Source of the DNA: Anaerolineales bacterium UBA5069
GTDB lineage: Bacteria > Chloroflexota > Anaerolineae > Caldilineales > Caldilineaceae
Length of the DNA: 8,940 nt
Assembly (NCBI GenBank): GCA_002415895.1
Contig: DIAV01000199.1
Span: 1-8,940 of the forward strand
Direction of reading: 5' to 3'
Numbering within the stretch: the first letter of the stretch is position 1; each line of letters begins with the position of its first letter. The notes under the pieces were generated by a model. The model worked only from the letters and a program-made list of their open reading frames with translations. It was not told the DNA's origin and did no database searches. The position numbers and the translations under genes are program-made. Shown piece by piece: positions 6,735-8,940 of the stretch.

Positions 6735-6762
6735 TTGCCCATGGCCTTGCGTCGATTATACT
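6735..6762 (+). promoter_or_regulatory. Candidate sigma70-type promoter for the NuoEF gene
   Basis: TTGCCC (6735-6740), a 16-nt spacer and TATACT (6757-6762) resemble -35 and -10 boxes, matching the consensus at four and five of six positions. The predicted transcript would have a leader of roughly 240 nt before the ATG at 7008. The same AT-rich box gives a perfect TATAAT on the minus strand (6760-6755), but no good -35 partner was found for it. This is a motif match only. Confidence 0.25.
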
Positions 6763-6997
6763 GGCAAAGCCCTGTTCGCGGAACCATGTGCATAATCATT
6801 CGCAGGGCGACGTAGAAGCCAAACGTTTGCGTGCAAGAGCACCCCATTCCCGGCCCTTCTCCAGTCTGTACAAAGAAGAAGGGTGCAAATCATTGCGTCA
6901 TCGCCCGAGATGTACCCCATGCATGCGTAGCGCCTTGCTCTCTGATTCCACGTGAGAAGGGCAGTGGGTCGGGTACTCTTGCACGCTCCTAACAGAC

Positions 6998-7001
6998 AGG
7001 A
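6998..7001 (+). promoter_or_regulatory. Ribosome binding site of the NuoEF gene
   Basis: AGGA lies 6 nt before the ATG at 7008. It supports this start although the first 45 or so residues are a Pro/Ala-rich extension not expected in the family. Confidence 0.55.
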
Positions 7002-7007
7002 CTCCCC

Positions 7008-8906
7008 ATGCCGGATGCCCCTGTAGCCACGCCATCCAACGCACCTGAGCCTTCGCCCGCTGTCGCAGGTCCAGGCGCCGGCGCCACGCACCCAGGCGAC
7101 GAATCAGCGCGCGCCCAGGCAGCCACCCACGCCATTGCCGCAAGTCCAGTGGACCTTGCACCCCTGGGTGCAATGCTTGCACGCCACGCGCCCGCAGGAC
7201 GCAGCGCCCTGCTGCCTGCGCTTGAAGAGGCGCAAAGCCTCTACGGGTGGATTAACGAAGCCGTTGCCGCAGAAATCGCACGCGCCTTGCATGTGCCATT
7301 GGTGGATGTGCATGGCGTGATTGATTTCTATTCCATGCTCTACCGCGAGCCTGTGGGGCGCGCGGTGGTGCGTGTCTGCACCGATCCCTCCTGCGCGCTG
7401 CGCGGCGGCGAAGCAGTGCTCGCCACGGCCTGCCGCCTCGCCGGCGTGGCAGTGGGCGGGACGTCCGCGAGCGGCGCCGTCACGGTCGAGCGCTCGCCCT
7501 GCCTGGGCCACTGCAATTCAGGCGTTTCGGTCAACGTTACCCATGGCAACCCGGCGCAGGGTGAGCCGCTGCGCAATAGCACTTTTGCCCACGTGACCCC
7601 CGCCGATGTGGAATCCGCCTTTGCCGGTGAGGGGCGCACCACCGCCGATTTCTACAGCGAGGATTATGTGGGCGGCGACCTCAGCGTGATTACGCCCCTC
7701 TGCGGGCGCGGCCGGCGCACCACACTTGTGGAGTACCAATCTGTGGGCGGCTTGCAGGGGCTGCGCAAGGTCTTTGCCGGGATGACGCCTGCGCAGGTGA
7801 TTGAGACTGTACGTGAAGCGGGGCTGCTCGGGCGCGGCGGCGCGGCCTTCCCCACGGAGATCAAGTGGGAAGGTGCGGCAGGCGCGCCGGGCAACGACAA
7901 GTATTTCGTCGTCAACGCCGACGAGAGTGAGCCGGGCACCTTCAAGGACCGCGTGCTGCTGGAAGGCGACCCGAGCCGCGTGCTCGAGGGGATGATCATC
8001 GGCGCCTATGCGATTGGCGCGCACAAGGCCTACATCTACATTCGTGGCGAGTACCCCATGGCCATAGAGCGCGTGCACGCCGCCATCCGCGAGTTTGAGG
8101 CGGAGGGACTGCTGGGGCGCGACATCCTTGGCTCCGGCTTTGACCTGGAAGTGGAGGTGCGCGCCGGGGCCGGTGCGTACATCTGCGGCGAGGAGACAGC
8201 GCTCTTTGAGAGCATAGAAGGCAAGCGCGGCTTTCCGCGCATCAAGCCCCCCTTCCCCGCCACGCATGGCCTTTTTGGGCGGCCCACAGCCATCAACAAC
8301 GTGGAGACGCTGGCGAAGATACCCTTCATCTTCGGGCGCGGCGTGGCGCAGTGGCGGCAGTTCGGCACGGAAGGCTCCACCGGCCCCAAGCTGCTTTGCG
8401 TGTCGGGCGATGTCGTGCGCCCGGGCCTCTACGAGGTCTCGCTGGGCATTACGCTGCGCCACCTGATCAACGGCCTCTCGGGCGGCGTGGTGGGGGGTGA
8501 ATTGCAGGCTGTGCTGCTGGGGGGCGCGGCGGGCACTTTCGCCACTCCTGCCATGCTCGATGTGAAACTCAGTTTTGAGGATCTGCGCGCCGCCGGCCTC
8601 ACCATGGGCTCGGGCGCCGTCATGGTCTTCAATGAAACGCGTGACCTGCGCGACATTCTCATGCGGCTGGGGCGCTTCTTTGCCCACGAATCCTGCGGTA
8701 AGTGCTACCCCTGCCAAATCGGCACACAGCGCCAGTTCGAAATCCTCGAGCGGCTGGCGCAGCAGCGCCTGCTGCCGGGTGACGCCGAGCGCCTGACTGA
8801 CGTAGGCTGGACAATGACCGATGCGTCCCTCTGTGGCCTGGGCCAGACGGCCGGCGCCGCCGTGCTGAGCGCGATGAAGCATTGGCCGGAGATGTTTACA
8901 GCATAA
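7008..8906 (+). CDS. Fused NuoE-NuoF NADH-oxidoreductase (diaphorase) subunit
   Basis: 632 residues. Residues 1-47 are a Pro/Ala-rich extension with no recognised motif. Residues about 48-178 match the NuoE/24-kDa thioredoxin-like 2Fe-2S domain: [24 protein letters not shown], and the cluster ligands C124 and C129 (CTDPSC) with C165 and C169 (CLGHC). Residues about 228-630 match NuoF/51-kDa: FMN/NADH-site motifs [16 protein letters not shown] (272-287), [13 protein letters not shown] (303-315) and [13 protein letters not shown] (387-399). The 4Fe-4S ligands are C563, C566 and C569 (SCGKCYPC) with C609 in SLCGLGQ, 40 residues on as usual. All expected ligands are present, so the protein should accept or donate electrons at NAD(H) in the cytoplasm. 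The fused form is known from HoxF of NAD-reducing hydrogenases and related formate dehydrogenase subunits, whereas complex I usually has separate NuoE and NuoF. Partner genes are outside the window, so I do not assign a symbol. Confidence 0.95.
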   Translation: MPDAPVATPSNAPEPSPAVAGPGAGATHPGDESARAQAATHAIAASPVDLAPLGAMLARHAPAGRSALLPALEEAQSLYGWINEAVAAEIARALHVPLVDVHGVIDFYSMLYREPVGRAVVRVCTDPSCALRGGEAVLATACRLAGVAVGGTSASGAVTVERSPCLGHCNSGVSVNVTHGNPAQGEPLRNSTFAHVTPADVESAFAGEGRTTADFYSEDYVGGDLSVITPLCGRGRRTTLVEYQSVGGLQGLRKVFAGMTPAQVIETVREAGLLGRGGAAFPTEIKWEGAAGAPGNDKYFVVNADESEPGTFKDRVLLEGDPSRVLEGMIIGAYAIGAHKAYIYIRGEYPMAIERVHAAIREFEAEGLLGRDILGSGFDLEVEVRAGAGAYICGEETALFESIEGKRGFPRIKPPFPATHGLFGRPTAINNVETLAKIPFIFGRGVAQWRQFGTEGSTGPKLLCVSGDVVRPGLYEVSLGITLRHLINGLSGGVVGGELQAVLLGGAAGTFATPAMLDVKLSFEDLRAAGLTMGSGAVMVFNETRDLRDILMRLGRFFAHESCGKCYPCQIGTQRQFEILERLAQQRLLPGDAERLTDVGWTMTDASLCGLGQTAGAAVLSAMKHWPEMFTA

Positions 8907-8911
8907 TGGTC

Positions 8912-8940
8912 ATTGGTTGATTGACTGGTTGACTGGTTGA
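8912..8940. repeat. Short tandem repeat, truncated by the window end
   Basis: Just after the NuoEF stop codon the sequence reads ATTGGTTGATTGA and then two exact copies of CTGGTTGA (8925-8932, 8933-8940) up to the last base. The array may continue beyond the window. It is AT-richer than the surroundings and lies in the gap after the gene. Function is unknown. Confidence 0.65.

Larger units (their letters stand above)
6500..7007. other. Divergent intergenic region between the lipoprotein and NuoEF genes
   Basis: 508 nt with no convincing gene; the open frames across it are short, low in recognisable motifs and lack ribosome binding sites. It must hold the promoters for both flanking genes. 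Visible elements are an AT-rich box ATTATACT at 6755-6762 in otherwise GC-rich DNA, a small hairpin CGCAAG-CAG-CTTGCG (6577-6591) in the lipoprotein leader, and an inverted repeat CCCTTCT (6854-6860) with AGAAGGG (6877-6883). I see no riboswitch or T-box-like structure that I can name. Confidence 0.5.

Noticed and set aside
7518..8882. Long minus-strand open frame (454 codons) opposite the NuoEF gene
   Set aside because: The plus strand encodes an intact NuoE-NuoF protein with all cofactor ligands; the opposite frame has no recognisable motif.

Overview
The window reads as a chromosomal piece from a high-GC bacterium, most plausibly a Chloroflexota member (Anaerolineae/Caldilineae-like). This is inferred from style, not from a marker gene: exported proteins built from an N-terminal anchor, a long Thr/Pro/Ala linker and stacked beta domains; an NBR1-type 'four-tryptophan' (FW) domain on a lipoprotein; recurring 'LPLI' motifs before the linkers; and a fused NuoE-NuoF protein.

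Layout. Four genes account for nearly all of the sequence. Three are on the minus strand and encode surface or secreted proteins. In transcription order they are: (i) an 867-residue lipoprotein (3896-6499) with a family-3 solute-binding domain, an FW domain and four Ig-like repeats; (ii) a 743-residue exported PQQ-type beta-propeller with a C-terminal OB-fold-like domain (1235-3466); (iii) an exported protein (1-1192, cut by the window edge) with a CBM9/DOMON-like region and the beginning of a DNRLRE-like domain. Genes (ii) and (iii) are 42 nt apart and probably one transcript. Gene (i) is separated from them by a 34-bp perfect palindrome, a strong intrinsic terminator and about 340 nt with no convincing gene.

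On the plus strand, after a 508-nt divergent intergenic region, a 632-residue NuoE-NuoF fusion (7008-8906) carries the predicted 2Fe-2S, FMN, NAD(H) and 4Fe-4S sites. It is the NADH-handling (diaphorase) module of a complex I, NAD-dependent formate dehydrogenase or NAD-linked hydrogenase; the partner subunits would lie beyond the right edge. The window ends inside a short CTGGTTGA tandem repeat.

How the genes relate. The three minus-strand proteins look like envelope binding or scaffolding proteins. None carries a recognisable catalytic motif, and no ABC permease is present, so transport by the solute-binding lipoprotein is unproven. The diaphorase gene is functionally separate. No RNA genes, CRISPR arrays, transposases or phage genes were seen. 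The items most worth following up are the solute-binding/FW/Ig lipoprotein architecture, the palindrome with a 28-bp alternating purine-pyrimidine core, and the N-terminal cassette shared by genes (ii) and (iii).
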